From Bradyrhizobium sp. (GTDB lineage: Bacteria; Pseudomonadota; Alphaproteobacteria; Rhizobiales; Xanthobacteraceae), in assembly GCF_022844465.1 (NCBI RefSeq), contig NZ_JALHLP010000008.1, positions 1 to 64,000 of the forward strand: 64,000 nt of DNA, written 5' to 3'. This document shows positions 44,707 through 53,110 of the stretch, piece after piece. The notes beneath the pieces were generated by a model. It ran no database searches, was not told the DNA's origin, and saw only the letters and a program-made list of their open reading frames with translations. Position numbers and translations under genes: made by a program. Positions within the stretch are counted from its first letter, which is position 1, and each line of letters opens with the position of its first letter.

Positions 44707-45591
44707 TCAATTCACCAGCCGCACCATTCCGGCCTCGCCGACGTCATAGCCACCGAGTTCACGGGCGCGATCGCGCAGGCTCGCCTGCCGCATGAAGCCA
44801 AACAGCGCCTGCGGCCCCGGCATGAAATAGTCGCGCTGCCGCAGCACGAGATCAAAACGCTCCCAGGCGAGGGGGAGGAAATCGAGCCCGGCCGCAAGCG
44901 CCACCGATCGGGTGGCGATCCCGCAATCGATGCGGCCCGAACGCACCGCCTGCGCGATGTCGGGCCCGGTCGGAAACGCAGGCTTGGCCAATTTGAGTTC
45001 ATCGAGCCCGATGCCGGCGCGCGCCAGCAGCGCCAGCAGCAGCAACTGGGCGCCGGCGCCGGTTGGCCGTTGCGCCATCCGCGCGCGCGAAGCGGCGACC
45101 GAGGCGATGTCGGAAAGCCCCAGCGGATTGCCCGGCGCGGCCACTATGCCTGGCTCGCGCCGGGCGAATGCAATGACGACCCCGTCATGCAAGCCCGGCG
45201 CGGCGGCGACGCTATCGACATTGGCCGCTTCATCGTCGCCGTCGAGACGGTGCAGATGGATCGCCGCGATCATCACCTCGCCGCGGATCAGCCGCCGCAG
45301 ACCTTCCTCGCTGCCCTCCGGCAGGCTGGCGAGGCCGCAATGACTGTCGCGCAGCGCCCATTCCAGCAGCGGATCGTGGCTGCCGCCGACGATCGGCGGC
45401 GCGGCTTGCGAAAGGCCGGCTTGGGCGATCAGGCCGGCCGAGACCCAGCGGTCGAGCGCCCCGCGCGGGAACAGCCAGCGCCCCGTGACCTTGCTGCAGG
45501 GAACCGTCCGGCTCGCCACCAGCTCGTAAAGCTTGCGCTCCGAGAGCCGGAGATAGTCGGCGGCTTCTTCGGTTGTCAGGAGCTCTGGCAT
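44707..45591 (-). CDS. HTH regulator with periplasmic-binding-protein-like sensor domain, next to tup genes
   Basis: About 294 residues from ATG 45591. An excisionase-type winged helix (MPELLTTEEAADYLRLSERKLYELVASRTVPCSKVTGRWLFPRGALDRWV) is fused to a type-2 solute-binding-like domain (GLASLPEGSEEGLRRLIRGEVMIAA, IAFARREPGIVAAPGNPLGL, QRPTGAGAQLLLLALL). This architecture is typical of regulators beside tungstate/molybdate transporters, where the sensor domain binds the oxyanion. It is divergent from tupB with an 87-bp intergenic space. Confidence 0.85.
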   Translation of the reverse strand: MPELLTTEEAADYLRLSERKLYELVASRTVPCSKVTGRWLFPRGALDRWVSAGLIAQAGLSQAAPPIVGGSHDPLLEWALRDSHCGLASLPEGSEEGLRRLIRGEVMIAAIHLHRLDGDDEAANVDSVAAAPGLHDGVVIAFARREPGIVAAPGNPLGLSDIASVAASRARMAQRPTGAGAQLLLLALLARAGIGLDELKLAKPAFPTGPDIAQAVRSGRIDCGIATRSVALAAGLDFLPLAWERFDLVLRQRDYFMPGPQALFGFMRQASLRDRARELGGYDVGEAGMVRLVN

Positions 45592-45678
45592 AGGCACCAA
45601 TATGCAGAAAAGTGCAATTGTTACGAAAATTGACCATATCAGAACGATCTGCGCAAGATGGCGCAACCGGAAATCCCG
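45592..45678. promoter_or_regulatory. divergent control region of tungstate transporter
   Basis: An 87-bp AT-richer segment between the regulator and tupB, with the palindromic core caattg and neighbouring gttacg / cgaaaattgacc. It must carry both promoters and is the natural operator for the HTH regulator; no known ModE/TunR consensus was recognised. Confidence 0.5.
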
Positions 45679-46371
45679 ATGCCTGACGACGTATCCGCCC
45701 TTCATCTTGTGCTCAGCGGCGATGCCGCGCTGTTCGCCATCGTGCGGCTGTCGCTCTATGTCAGCCTGTCCGCCGTGCTGCTGGCCGCGATGATCGGCAT
45801 CCCCTTTGGCGCGTTCCTCGCGCTGACGCGATTTCCCGGCCGTCAGGGCGTCATCGTCGGGCTCAACGCCCTGATGGGTCTGCCGCCCGTTGTCGTGGGT
45901 CTTGCGGTCTATCTGGCGTTGTCGCGCTCCGGGCCGCTCGGCTCCTTCGGCCTGTTGTTCACGCCGCGCGCCATGATCATCGCTCAGACCATTCTGGTGG
46001 CGCCGATCATCGCCGCGCTGGCGCGGCAGACCATCGAGGACCTCTGGATCGAGTACCGCGACGAACTCACGGCGATGAACATCGGCCCGCTCGGCCGGGT
46101 CGCGACGCTGGTGTGGGATGCGCGCTTCAGCCTGGTCACGGCGCTGCTGGCCGGCTTCGGCCGCGCGGCCGCCGAGGTCGGCGCCATCATCATCGTCGGC
46201 GGCAACATCGAAGGCTTCACCCGCACCATGACGACGGCGATTGCGCTGGAAACCTCCAAGGGTGACCTGCCGCTGGCGGTCGGCCTCGGCATGGTGCTGA
46301 TCGCAATCGTGATCGCGGTCAACGCGCTGGCCTGGACCGCGCGCCGCGCCGGCGAACGATGGGCGGGGTGA
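45679..46371 (+). CDS. tupB: tungstate ABC transporter permease
   Basis: About 230 residues from ATG 45679 (GGAAA six bases upstream; ATG 45658 is a weaker option). A polytopic permease with the family EAA-type loop (ELTAMNIGPLGRVATLVWDARFSLVTALLAGFGRAAAEVGA). TupB couples to the TupC ATPase. Sequence style (VRLSLYVSLSAVLLAAMIGIPFGAFLAL; VGLPPVVVGLAVYLALS-like segment) matches TupB permeases. First gene of tupBCA. Confidence 0.9.
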   Translation: MPDDVSALHLVLSGDAALFAIVRLSLYVSLSAVLLAAMIGIPFGAFLALTRFPGRQGVIVGLNALMGLPPVVVGLAVYLALSRSGPLGSFGLLFTPRAMIIAQTILVAPIIAALARQTIEDLWIEYRDELTAMNIGPLGRVATLVWDARFSLVTALLAGFGRAAAEVGAIIIVGGNIEGFTRTMTTAIALETSKGDLPLAVGLGMVLIAIVIAVNALAWTARRAGERWAG

Positions 46372-46373
46372 CC

Positions 46374-47096
46374 ATGCGCGCGCCGTTCTCCGAACTGCCT
46401 GTCGTGTTCGATGGCGTCACGGTCGCGGCCGGCGCGGTCACGATCCTTGACAATCTCACGCTCGAATTCACGCCGGGCGCGCCGACGCTGCTGATCGGTC
46501 CCAACGGCTCGGGAAAGACCACGCTGCTGCGGCTGGCGATGGGGCTGCTGGCGCCGTCGCGCGGCCGCATCAGCTGGGGCGGGCGGGAGAACGCCGCGCC
46601 GTTGAAACGCGCGATCGTGTTTCAGCGCCCGACGATGCTGCGGCGAAGCGCCGGCGCCAACATCCGCTACGCGCTGCGCGCCGCCGGCGTCCCGCGCGCC
46701 GAACGCGCCCGGCGATGCGGCGAACTGCTTGAACTGGTCGGCCTCGAAGCGCTGGCGGACCGCGCCGCGCGAAAATTGTCCGGCGGCGAGCAGCAGCGGC
46801 TGGCGCTGGCGCGGGCGCTGGCGCGCGATCCGGCGGTGCTGTTCCTTGACGAGCCGACGGCGAGCCTCGATCCCACCGCCACCAAGGCGGTGGAGGACGT
46901 CATTCGCGAAGTCGGCCAGCGCAACATCAAGGTCGTGATGGCGACCCACGATCTCGGCGAGGCTCGCCGGCTGGCCGGCGACATCGTCATGCTCCACCGC
47001 GGCCGCGTCGTGGAGGCCGCCGCTGCGTCGGCGTTCTTCGACGCGCCGCAAACCGCCGCGGCGAGGGCGTTCCTCGCCGGTGAATTACTGGTCTGA
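46374..47096 (+). CDS. tupC: tungstate ABC transporter ATP-binding protein
   Basis: About 240 residues from ATG 46374 (GGGG six bases upstream; ATG 46359 would overlap tupB). Walker A GPNGSGKTTLLRLAMG, Q-loop IVFQRPTMLRRS, signature LSGGEQQRLALARAL, Walker B VLFLDEPTASLD and H-loop MATHDLGEA are intact. It powers tungstate import with TupB. Confidence 0.92.
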   Translation: MRAPFSELPVVFDGVTVAAGAVTILDNLTLEFTPGAPTLLIGPNGSGKTTLLRLAMGLLAPSRGRISWGGRENAAPLKRAIVFQRPTMLRRSAGANIRYALRAAGVPRAERARRCGELLELVGLEALADRAARKLSGGEQQRLALARALARDPAVLFLDEPTASLDPTATKAVEDVIREVGQRNIKVVMATHDLGEARRLAGDIVMLHRGRVVEAAAASAFFDAPQTAAARAFLAGELLV

Positions 47097-47112
47097 TGGA
47101 AGGGAGAACAGG

Positions 47113-47943
47113 ATGAAGATGCTCACGCGCCGCCTGCTGATGGCGGTGACCGCGACGCTGGTATTCGGCGGCAGCGCTTCCGCGCAAGAGAAATCGATCC
47201 TGGTGGCCTCGACCACCTCGACGCAGGATTCCGGCCTGTTCGGCCACATCCTGCCGATGTTCAAGGCCAGGACCGGCATCGACGTGAAGGTGGTGGCGCA
47301 AGGTACTGGGCAGGCGCTCGACACCGCGCGGCGCGGCGACGCCGACGTGGTGTTCGTCCACGCCAGGGCGGCGGAGGAGAAGTTTCTGGCCGGCGGCTTC
47401 GGCGTCAAGCGCTACCCGGTCATGTACAACGACTTCATCCTGGTCGGCCCGAAGGGTGATCCGGCCGGCATCAAGGGATCGAAGGACATCACGGCGGCAC
47501 TCGTCGCGATCAAGGCGAAGGGCGCGGACTTCATTTCGCGCGGCGACAAGTCCGGTACCCATCAGGCCGAACTCAACCTCTGGAAGCTCGCCGGCATCGA
47601 CATCGCCAGGGACAAGGGCCCCTGGTACAAGGAGATCGGGCAGGGCATGGGTGCCGCGCTCAACACCGCCTCGGCCGCGAACGCCTATGTGCTCGCCGAC
47701 CGCGGCACCTGGCTGTCATTCAAGAACCGCGGCGAACTCATGATCGCGGTCGAAGGCGACAAGCGCCTGTTCAACCAGTACGGCGTCATGCTGGTGAACC
47801 CCGAGAAACATCCGAGCGTCAAGAAGGATTTCGGCCAGCAGTTCATCGACTGGCTGGTGTCGGAGGGGCAGAGGGCGATCGCCGACTACAAGGTCAATGG
47901 CGAGCAGTTGTTCTATCCCAATGCCGGCGATTCCGGCGCATGA
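47113..47943 (+). CDS. tupA: tungstate ABC transporter substrate-binding protein
   Basis: About 276 residues from ATG 47113 (AGGGAG upstream). Signal peptide to about residue 25 (SASAQEK). The TupA signature ILVASTTSTQDSGLFGHILP is the clearest sign, with VVAQGTGQALDTARRGDADVVFVHA and DFISRGDKSGTHQAELNLWK following. These Thr/Ser residues bind tungstate. Third gene of tupBCA, 16 bp after tupC. Tungstate (or molybdate) would feed cofactors such as those of formate dehydrogenase. Confidence 0.93.
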   Translation: MKMLTRRLLMAVTATLVFGGSASAQEKSILVASTTSTQDSGLFGHILPMFKARTGIDVKVVAQGTGQALDTARRGDADVVFVHARAAEEKFLAGGFGVKRYPVMYNDFILVGPKGDPAGIKGSKDITAALVAIKAKGADFISRGDKSGTHQAELNLWKLAGIDIARDKGPWYKEIGQGMGAALNTASAANAYVLADRGTWLSFKNRGELMIAVEGDKRLFNQYGVMLVNPEKHPSVKKDFGQQFIDWLVSEGQRAIADYKVNGEQLFYPNAGDSGA

Positions 47944-48164
47944 TGGCGGCGCGGTTTTCGACGACGGTTCTGGTTCTGCCCATCAATGAACCGCGCCGTT
48001 CACCTCCATCGACTTTCTCAATCCAGCTCATTCGGCATGGAACATGATCGTGGCTCCGATCTTTCCGAAGCGTGGCGCGCTCGGCTGGAACCCGGGGCGA
48101 AGCCCGGCCGTTCACCTTCATGAATGTGCGTTCACGCAACTGTCGGGACCTTAATGTCGCAGCC

Positions 48165-48189
48165 GGAACGTAAGGCTCGCCCGCCCGTT
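48165..48189 (+). promoter_or_regulatory. EcfG-type general stress promoter
   Basis: GGAAC at 48165-48169, 16 bases, CGTT at 48186-48189: exact consensus. The ATG at 48220 follows 30 bp later with GTGGAG in between. Confidence 0.75.
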
Positions 48190-48219
48190 ATAGTGCGCAC
48201 ATCACAGTGGAGTTCAGTC

Positions 48220-48564
48220 ATGAGAAAGCTAGCTATCGTTCTTGCCGTGGGTGGCGCGGCGCTGATCGGCGGCTCGGCCGCCAACGCCGGCGACGGCGCG
48301 GTGAAGGCCAGGGTCACATCCGCAAATGTCGCGGAATCTTCCACCGACATCAGCGCCGGACGACGTCACGGCCACTGGCATGGCCATCGCCATTGGGGCC
48401 ACCGCCACCATGGGCACCGTCATCACTGGGGCCACCGGCACCATCGGCCGTATTACAGCAGCTACGGTTACGCGCCGCGTCACCACGGTTACTACGGCCA
48501 TCCCGGCTATTACGGCGGCGGACCCGGCATCACCTTCAGCTTCGGCGGCCACCGCGGCTGGTGA
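48220..48564 (+). CDS. small exported His/Gly/Tyr-rich protein
   Basis: About 114 residues from ATG 48220. Signal peptide to about residue 23 (GGSAANAGDG), then KARVTSANVAESSTDISAGRRH and a strongly histidine-rich stretch (HGHWHGHRHWGHRHHGHRHH) likely to bind divalent metals, followed by YYSSYGYAPRHHGYYGHPG. Paralogous to the protein at 24823. Exact EcfG promoter upstream and a strong terminator downstream. Function unknown; metal buffering in the periplasm is an inference. Confidence 0.75.
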   Translation: MRKLAIVLAVGGAALIGGSAANAGDGAVKARVTSANVAESSTDISAGRRHGHWHGHRHWGHRHHGHRHHWGHRHHRPYYSSYGYAPRHHGYYGHPGYYGGGPGITFSFGGHRGW

Positions 48565-48575
48565 GATGGCAAGAC

Positions 48576-48607
48576 AAAAAGCCCGCAGCGACGCGGGCTT
48601 TTTTTCT
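48576..48607 (+). terminator. rho-independent terminator
   Basis: Stem agcccgc / gcgggct with a short loop and a run of seven T directly after (gggctttttttctg). It ends the 48220 transcript and separates it from the ptx operon. Confidence 0.88.
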
Positions 48608-48650
48608 GCGCAATGCTTGCGCGCGGCGCGGCGGGACGCGCGGTCCCCCA

Positions 48651-48667
48651 TGTCATCCCTCCGTCAC
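48651..48667 (+). promoter_or_regulatory. possible PhoB half-site pair
   Basis: TGTCAT at 48651 and CGTCAC eleven bases later resemble the Pho box of rhizobia (TGTCAT repeated at 11-bp spacing); the second half matches 4 of 6. It lies 75-90 bp upstream of ptxA, where phosphate-starvation control would be expected. Confidence 0.35.
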
Positions 48668-48691
48668 GGAGCCCTGCTAGTCGAGACTCGC

Positions 48692-48712
48692 GAACAATGA
48701 CCGGCATTGTTC
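48692..48712. promoter_or_regulatory. perfect inverted repeat upstream of ptxA, candidate PtxE operator
   Basis: gaacaatg (48692-48699), five bases, cattgttc (48705-48712): a perfect 8-bp dyad ending 30 bp before the ptxA start. LysR-type regulators bind such dyads, and a LysR gene ends this operon; the classical T-N11-A form is not present. Confidence 0.55.
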
Positions 48713-48742
48713 GGTTCTCTCGAACAGGCCGCGGGGCTCGAC

Positions 48743-49504
48743 ATGTTATCGCTGAAGAACGTGACGGTTACCTATCGCAACGGCGTGGTCGCGCTCCAGC
48801 CGACTTCGGCCGTCTTTCAGCGCGGGAAATTCACTGTCCTTCTCGGCACGTCGGGCGCGGGAAAATCGACCCTGCTGCGCAGCCTCAATGGGCTGGTCCG
48901 GCCGACCTCGGGCGAGGTCTGCGTCGACGGCCGCGGCTCGATCTTCTCCAGCCGCTCCCAGTTGCGCGCGCATCGTAGCCGGACCGGCATGGTGTTCCAG
49001 CAGCATCATCTGATCGGCCGGCTGTCGGCGCTCGACAACGTCCTCACCGGACGGCTCGCCGCGCATGGCGTGGTGCGGTCGATGTTTCCGCTGCCGCGCG
49101 CCGACCGCCTGTTGGCGCTGGAGGCGCTGGACCGGGTCGGGCTCGCCGAGCGGGCGTTGGACCGCGCCGACCAATTGTCCGGCGGCCAGCAGCAACGCGT
49201 CGGCATCGCGCGCGCGATGGCCCAGCAGCCGGAGATCGTGCTGGCCGACGAGCCGGTCGCAAGCCTCGATCCCGCCACCTCGGTTCGCGTGCTCGAGGAT
49301 CTGCACCGGATTTGCCGGGAGGACGGCATCACCGCGATCGTCAGCCTGCACCAGATCGATCTGGCGGCGCGGTTCGCCGATCGCATCATCGCTCTGGCGC
49401 AAGGTCGCATTGTTTTCGAGGGAACGCCCGACCAGCTCGAGTCCGGAATGCTCGACCACATCTATGCGAACGACCGCCAGAACAGCTTGGCCGCGGCGGC
49501 GTGA
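48743..49504 (+). CDS. ptxA: phosphite ABC transporter ATP-binding protein
   Basis: About 253 residues from ATG 48743. A PhnC-family ATPase: Walker A GTSGAGKSTLLRSLNG, Q-loop GMVFQQHHLIGRLSALDN, signature LSGGQQQRVGIARAM, Walker B IVLADEPVASLD, H-loop VSLHQIDLA. PhnC members serve phosphonate, phosphite or hypophosphite import; the presence of ptxD downstream assigns it to phosphite. First gene of the operon. Confidence 0.9.
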   Translation: MLSLKNVTVTYRNGVVALQPTSAVFQRGKFTVLLGTSGAGKSTLLRSLNGLVRPTSGEVCVDGRGSIFSSRSQLRAHRSRTGMVFQQHHLIGRLSALDNVLTGRLAAHGVVRSMFPLPRADRLLALEALDRVGLAERALDRADQLSGGQQQRVGIARAMAQQPEIVLADEPVASLDPATSVRVLEDLHRICREDGITAIVSLHQIDLAARFADRIIALAQGRIVFEGTPDQLESGMLDHIYANDRQNSLAAAA

Positions 49505-49533
49505 CGAAGCTTGCCATCCAACGGAGTAGCCAG

Positions 49534-50406
49534 ATGATTCAACGTCGCAACTTCCTGCTTGCATCGGCCGCGGCCGGCCTGTGCGCGCTTGCCGGCCCGG
49601 TATTCGCCGCCGACAGGTCGAACCCGGACAGACTGCGCGTCGCGCTGCTGCCTGACGAGAACGCAGCGACCATCATCCAGAACGCGCAGCCGCTCAAGAA
49701 GTATCTCGAGGACGTGCTGAAGAAGCCCGTCGAGATGATCGTCACCACCGACTATTCCTCGATGATCGAGGCGATGCGGTTCGGCCGCATCGAGGTCGGC
49801 TATTTCGGACCGTTCTCCTATGTGCTCGCCAAGTCGAAGGCGCCCGAGATCGAACCGTTCGGCGTCGGCGTCGAAAAGGGCAAGCCCAACTACCGCTCGA
49901 TCGTGATCGCCACCGCTGATGGTCCGGTGAAGGAAATCGCCGACATCAAGGGCAAGCCGTTCGCGTTCGGCGACCGCGCTTCCACCTCCAGCCATCTTGC
50001 GCCGCGCGCGCTGCTCGCCAAGCAGGGGCTGATCGGAGATGCCGACTACAAGGTGATCCATCTCGGCCAGCACGACGCGGTCGCGCGCGCGGTGGCCGCC
50101 GGGCAGGTGCCGGCCGGCGCGCTGTCCGAAACCATTTACCGGGTGCTGGTCGAGAACCAGAAGGTCGATGCCGCCAGGCTCAGGCAGATTGCGCTGTCCG
50201 ATCCGATCCCGAACTATCCGATGACGATGCAGGGCTTCCTGCGGCCCGAACTCAAGGACGCCATCAAGCGGGCGTTCCTGGAGCTGAAGGATCCGGCGAT
50301 CCTCAAGCTGTTCCGCGTCGAAGCCATCGCGGCGGCGACCGATCGGGATTACGACGTGCTGCGCGACATGGCGAAGGTGCTCGACCTCGACCTTGCCAAG
50401 CTGTGA
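49534..50406 (+). CDS. ptxB: phosphite-binding protein
   Basis: About 290 residues from ATG 49534 (ACGGAG upstream). Signal peptide to about residue 25 (GPVFAADRS). PhnD-family fold: LRVALLPDENAATIIQNAQPLKKYLE, TDYSSMIEAMRFGRIEVGYFGPFSYVLA, FGDRASTSSHLAPRALL. The Tyr/Ser/Thr/His positions that hold the oxyanion in PtxB and PhnD are in the YFGPFSY and STSSH motifs. Ligand specificity for phosphite is inferred from ptxD. Confidence 0.9.
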   Translation: MIQRRNFLLASAAAGLCALAGPVFAADRSNPDRLRVALLPDENAATIIQNAQPLKKYLEDVLKKPVEMIVTTDYSSMIEAMRFGRIEVGYFGPFSYVLAKSKAPEIEPFGVGVEKGKPNYRSIVIATADGPVKEIADIKGKPFAFGDRASTSSHLAPRALLAKQGLIGDADYKVIHLGQHDAVARAVAAGQVPAGALSETIYRVLVENQKVDAARLRQIALSDPIPNYPMTMQGFLRPELKDAIKRAFLELKDPAILKLFRVEAIAAATDRDYDVLRDMAKVLDLDLAKL

Positions 50407-50410
50407 GCCG

Positions 50411-51217
50411 ATGAAGGTCGCTTCGCACAACTTCGACGCCATTCTGGCCGGGCAGCGCCGCGCCGCCTTGCGCGGCGCGGGCCTCGTCGCACTGGTTGTC
50501 GCCGCCTGCGTCGCCGCGCTGGCGGCGACGGGCTTCTTCGACGCCAAGCGCTTCCTGGAAAGCGGGCCGGCGATCGCGACGCTCGCCTCCGAGATGGTGC
50601 CGCCGGATTTCGGCCGCTGGCGGACCTGGTTGCGGCCGCTCCTGGATACGCTGGCGATGTCGATCGCGGGAACCGCGCTCGCCGTGGTGTTGTCGTTGCC
50701 GCTGGCGCTGCTGGCCGCGCCCAACACCAGTCCGCATCCGGCGATCTATCTGGCGGTGCGGACGTTGCTGGCGTTCCTGCGCTCGGTGCCGGAGATCATC
50801 CTCGGCGTCCTGTTTGTCGCCGCGGTCGGATTCGGCGCGCTTCCCGGCGTGCTGGCGCTGGCGCTGCATTCGATCGGCATGGTAGGCAAGTTCTACGCCG
50901 AGGCGATCGAGCACGTCGATCCCAAGCCCTTGGAAGCGGCGCGCGCGGCCGGCGCGACCCCGATGCAGGTGATCCAGCACGCGGTGCTGCCGCAGGTGCT
51001 GCCGCAGCTCACCGACGTCACGATCTACCGCTGGGAGTATCATTTCCGCGCCTCCGCGGTGCTCGGCATCGTCGGCGCCGGCGGAATCGGCTTCGAGCTG
51101 ATCGCGGCGCTCCGGCTTCTGAACTACGACCAGGTTTCGGCGATCCTGCTGTCGATCCTAGCCTGCGTCGTGGTGGTCGACAGCGTCGGCGCCTATTTGC
51201 GGAAATCGCTCAAGTGA
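50411..51217 (+). CDS. ptxC: phosphite ABC transporter permease
   Basis: About 268 residues from ATG 50411, four bases after ptxB. A PhnE-family permease with about five helices; the EAA loop EHVDPKPLEAARAAGATPMQVIQHAVLPQVLP is typical, as are YRWEYHFRASAVLGIVGAGGIGFEL and the C-terminal segment ILACVVVVDSVGAYLRK. Its TGA overlaps the GTG start of ptxD (gtga). Confidence 0.9.
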   Translation: MKVASHNFDAILAGQRRAALRGAGLVALVVAACVAALAATGFFDAKRFLESGPAIATLASEMVPPDFGRWRTWLRPLLDTLAMSIAGTALAVVLSLPLALLAAPNTSPHPAIYLAVRTLLAFLRSVPEIILGVLFVAAVGFGALPGVLALALHSIGMVGKFYAEAIEHVDPKPLEAARAAGATPMQVIQHAVLPQVLPQLTDVTIYRWEYHFRASAVLGIVGAGGIGFELIAALRLLNYDQVSAILLSILACVVVVDSVGAYLRKSLK

Positions 51218-52239
51218 ATGCGCCGCCAGAATTGCCGCTCGTCGTGCTGACCAGCCGGGTGTTTCCCGAAACCCGCGCCGTGCTGGAGCGCGCCGCCCGC
51301 GTCGTCGCCAATGAGCAGCCCGAGCGATGGAGCTACGACGAGGTGATCGCGCGCTGCCGTGAAGCGACCGGGCTGATGGCTTTCATGACCGACTGCATCG
51401 ATCGGCCCTTTCTCGAGCGCTGTCCGAAGCTGAAGGTGATCGGCGCCGCCCTGAAGGGCTATGACAATATCGATGTCGATGCGGCGAGCGAACGCGGCGT
51501 TCAGGTCACGATCGTTCCGGACCTGCTGACCGAGCCGACTGCCGAACTGGCGATCGGATTGATCATCGCGCTCGGCCGCCACATCACCGCCGGCGACGCC
51601 GCAATCCGCCAATCGGGATTCGCCGGCTGGCGGCCGCGGCTTTACGGCACCGGCATCGCCGGCTCCACTGTCGGGATTGTCGGGTTCGGGCGGGTCGGGC
51701 AGGCCATCGCGCGCCGTCTCTCCGGGTTCGGCTGCCGCATCACGGCCTTCGACGCCGCGCCGATCGATGCGGGCGTCGATATCGAGCCGATGGCGTTGGA
51801 GGACGTTTTGGCATCGGCCGACATCGTGGTGCTGGGCCTGCCGCTGACCGCGGCCACTACCGGCTTGATCGACGCGAAAGCGATCAGCCGGATGCGGCGC
51901 GGGGCGCTGCTGGTCAACCCCGCGCGCGGCTCGCTGGTCGATGAATCCGCCGTGGCCGACGCGCTTGAGCGCGGTCATCTCGGCGGCTATGCCGCCGATG
52001 TTTTCGAATGCGAGGATTGGGCACGCTCTGGCCGGCCGATGGCGATCGATCCGCGATTGACCCGGCCGGGCGCGCGCACCGTGCTGACGCCGCATATCGG
52101 ATCGGCGGTGACGGCGGTGCGGCGACAGATCGAGCTCGCGGCGGCGACCAGCATTATCGACGCGCTGGCCGGCAGGACACCGGGTGGGGCCGTCAACCCT
52201 CCGGCGCAGGGGGCTGCAATCGCTGCATCGACCGGATGA
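51214..52239 (+). CDS. ptxD: NAD-dependent phosphite dehydrogenase
   Basis: 341 residues from a GTG overlapping the permease stop. It oxidises phosphite to phosphate with NAD+. It is a D-2-hydroxyacid-dehydrogenase-fold protein, but segments such as LKVIGAALKGYDNIDVDAA, VPDLLTEPTAELAIGL, YAADVFECEDWA and TPHIGSAVTAVRRQIE follow the PtxD of Pseudomonas stutzeri as I recall it, more closely than generic glycerate dehydrogenases. The nucleotide loop is GFGRVG; the catalytic Arg (NPARGS), Glu (FECEDWA) and His (TPHIGSA) are present. Its position in a PhnCDE-like operon with a LysR gene confirms the call. Confidence 0.92.
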   Translation: MNAPPELPLVVLTSRVFPETRAVLERAARVVANEQPERWSYDEVIARCREATGLMAFMTDCIDRPFLERCPKLKVIGAALKGYDNIDVDAASERGVQVTIVPDLLTEPTAELAIGLIIALGRHITAGDAAIRQSGFAGWRPRLYGTGIAGSTVGIVGFGRVGQAIARRLSGFGCRITAFDAAPIDAGVDIEPMALEDVLASADIVVLGLPLTAATTGLIDAKAISRMRRGALLVNPARGSLVDESAVADALERGHLGGYAADVFECEDWARSGRPMAIDPRLTRPGARTVLTPHIGSAVTAVRRQIELAAATSIIDALAGRTPGGAVNPPAQGAAIAASTG

Positions 52240-52240
52240 C

Positions 52241-53110
52241 ATGCTGAACCTGATTCATGCCCGCTCGTTCGTGGCCGTGATCGCGGCGCGGGGCGTTCGC
52301 GCCGCCGCCCGGCAACTTGATCTCGCGCCCTCCACCGTCGCCGACCATATCCGCCAGCTCGAGGCGGCCTTGGCCGCGCCGTTGCTGGTCCGTCGACGCG
52401 GCGGCGCCGAGCCGACCGAGCAGGGCGCGCGGCTGCTGCCGCTGGCGCGCTCGCTGGTCGAGACCGCCGGGCGTGTTCGCAGCCTCGTTCACCTTCCCGC
52501 GCTGCGCCTGGCCGCATCCAGCAATGTCGGCACCTATCTGTTGCAGCCGCATCTTGCGGCCTTCAGGCAAGACGTCGGCATCGCGGTCGAGCAATGGATC
52601 GGATCGAATGCCGAGGTGGTCGCCCGGCTGGAGCGCGGCGAGGCGGACGCCGCCGTGATGGAATGGTGGGACGGAAGGCGGGGCTTCACCGCGCGCACCT
52701 TTGCGCGCGAGCCGCTGGTGGTCATCGTCGCGTCAGGCCATCGCTGGGCCGGCCTTGGATCGGTGTCGGTGGCCGAGTTGCAGCGCGAGCCGCTGCTCGG
52801 CGGCGAAGCCGGTACCGGCACCGGTCACCTGCTGCGCCGGCAACTCGGGGCGCTCGCGCAGTCGCTGGCGATCATTGACGGCTTCGGAAGCACCGAGGCC
52901 GTCAAGCGCGCGGTCCGCGCCGGTTGCGGCACCTCGATCGTCATGCAGGCGGCGGTCGCCGACGAAGTCACCGCCGGGCAGTTGGTTGCGCTTCGGATCG
53001 AAGGCGTCGAACTCGAAAAGGCGATCAGCCTGGTCGTCCCCGGGACGTTGCCCGCGACCGCGCCGGCGATGGCTCTGTTCGCGGCGTCGCAAGGCTGGCG
53101 GCGCGGCTGA
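52241..53110 (+). CDS. ptxE: LysR-family regulator of phosphite genes
   Basis: About 289 residues from ATG 52241, one base after the ptxD stop. N-terminal winged helix (HARSFVAVIAARGVRAAARQLDLAPSTVADHIRQLEAAL) and a LysR effector domain (LRLAASSNVGTYLLQPHLAAF, LLGGEAGTGTGHLLRRQL). The ptxABCD-ptxE order is the known ptx operon layout. It probably senses phosphite or starvation and acts at the dyad at 48692-48712. Confidence 0.88.
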   Translation: MLNLIHARSFVAVIAARGVRAAARQLDLAPSTVADHIRQLEAALAAPLLVRRRGGAEPTEQGARLLPLARSLVETAGRVRSLVHLPALRLAASSNVGTYLLQPHLAAFRQDVGIAVEQWIGSNAEVVARLERGEADAAVMEWWDGRRGFTARTFAREPLVVIVASGHRWAGLGSVSVAELQREPLLGGEAGTGTGHLLRRQLGALAQSLAIIDGFGSTEAVKRAVRAGCGTSIVMQAAVADEVTAGQLVALRIEGVELEKAISLVVPGTLPATAPAMALFAASQGWRRG

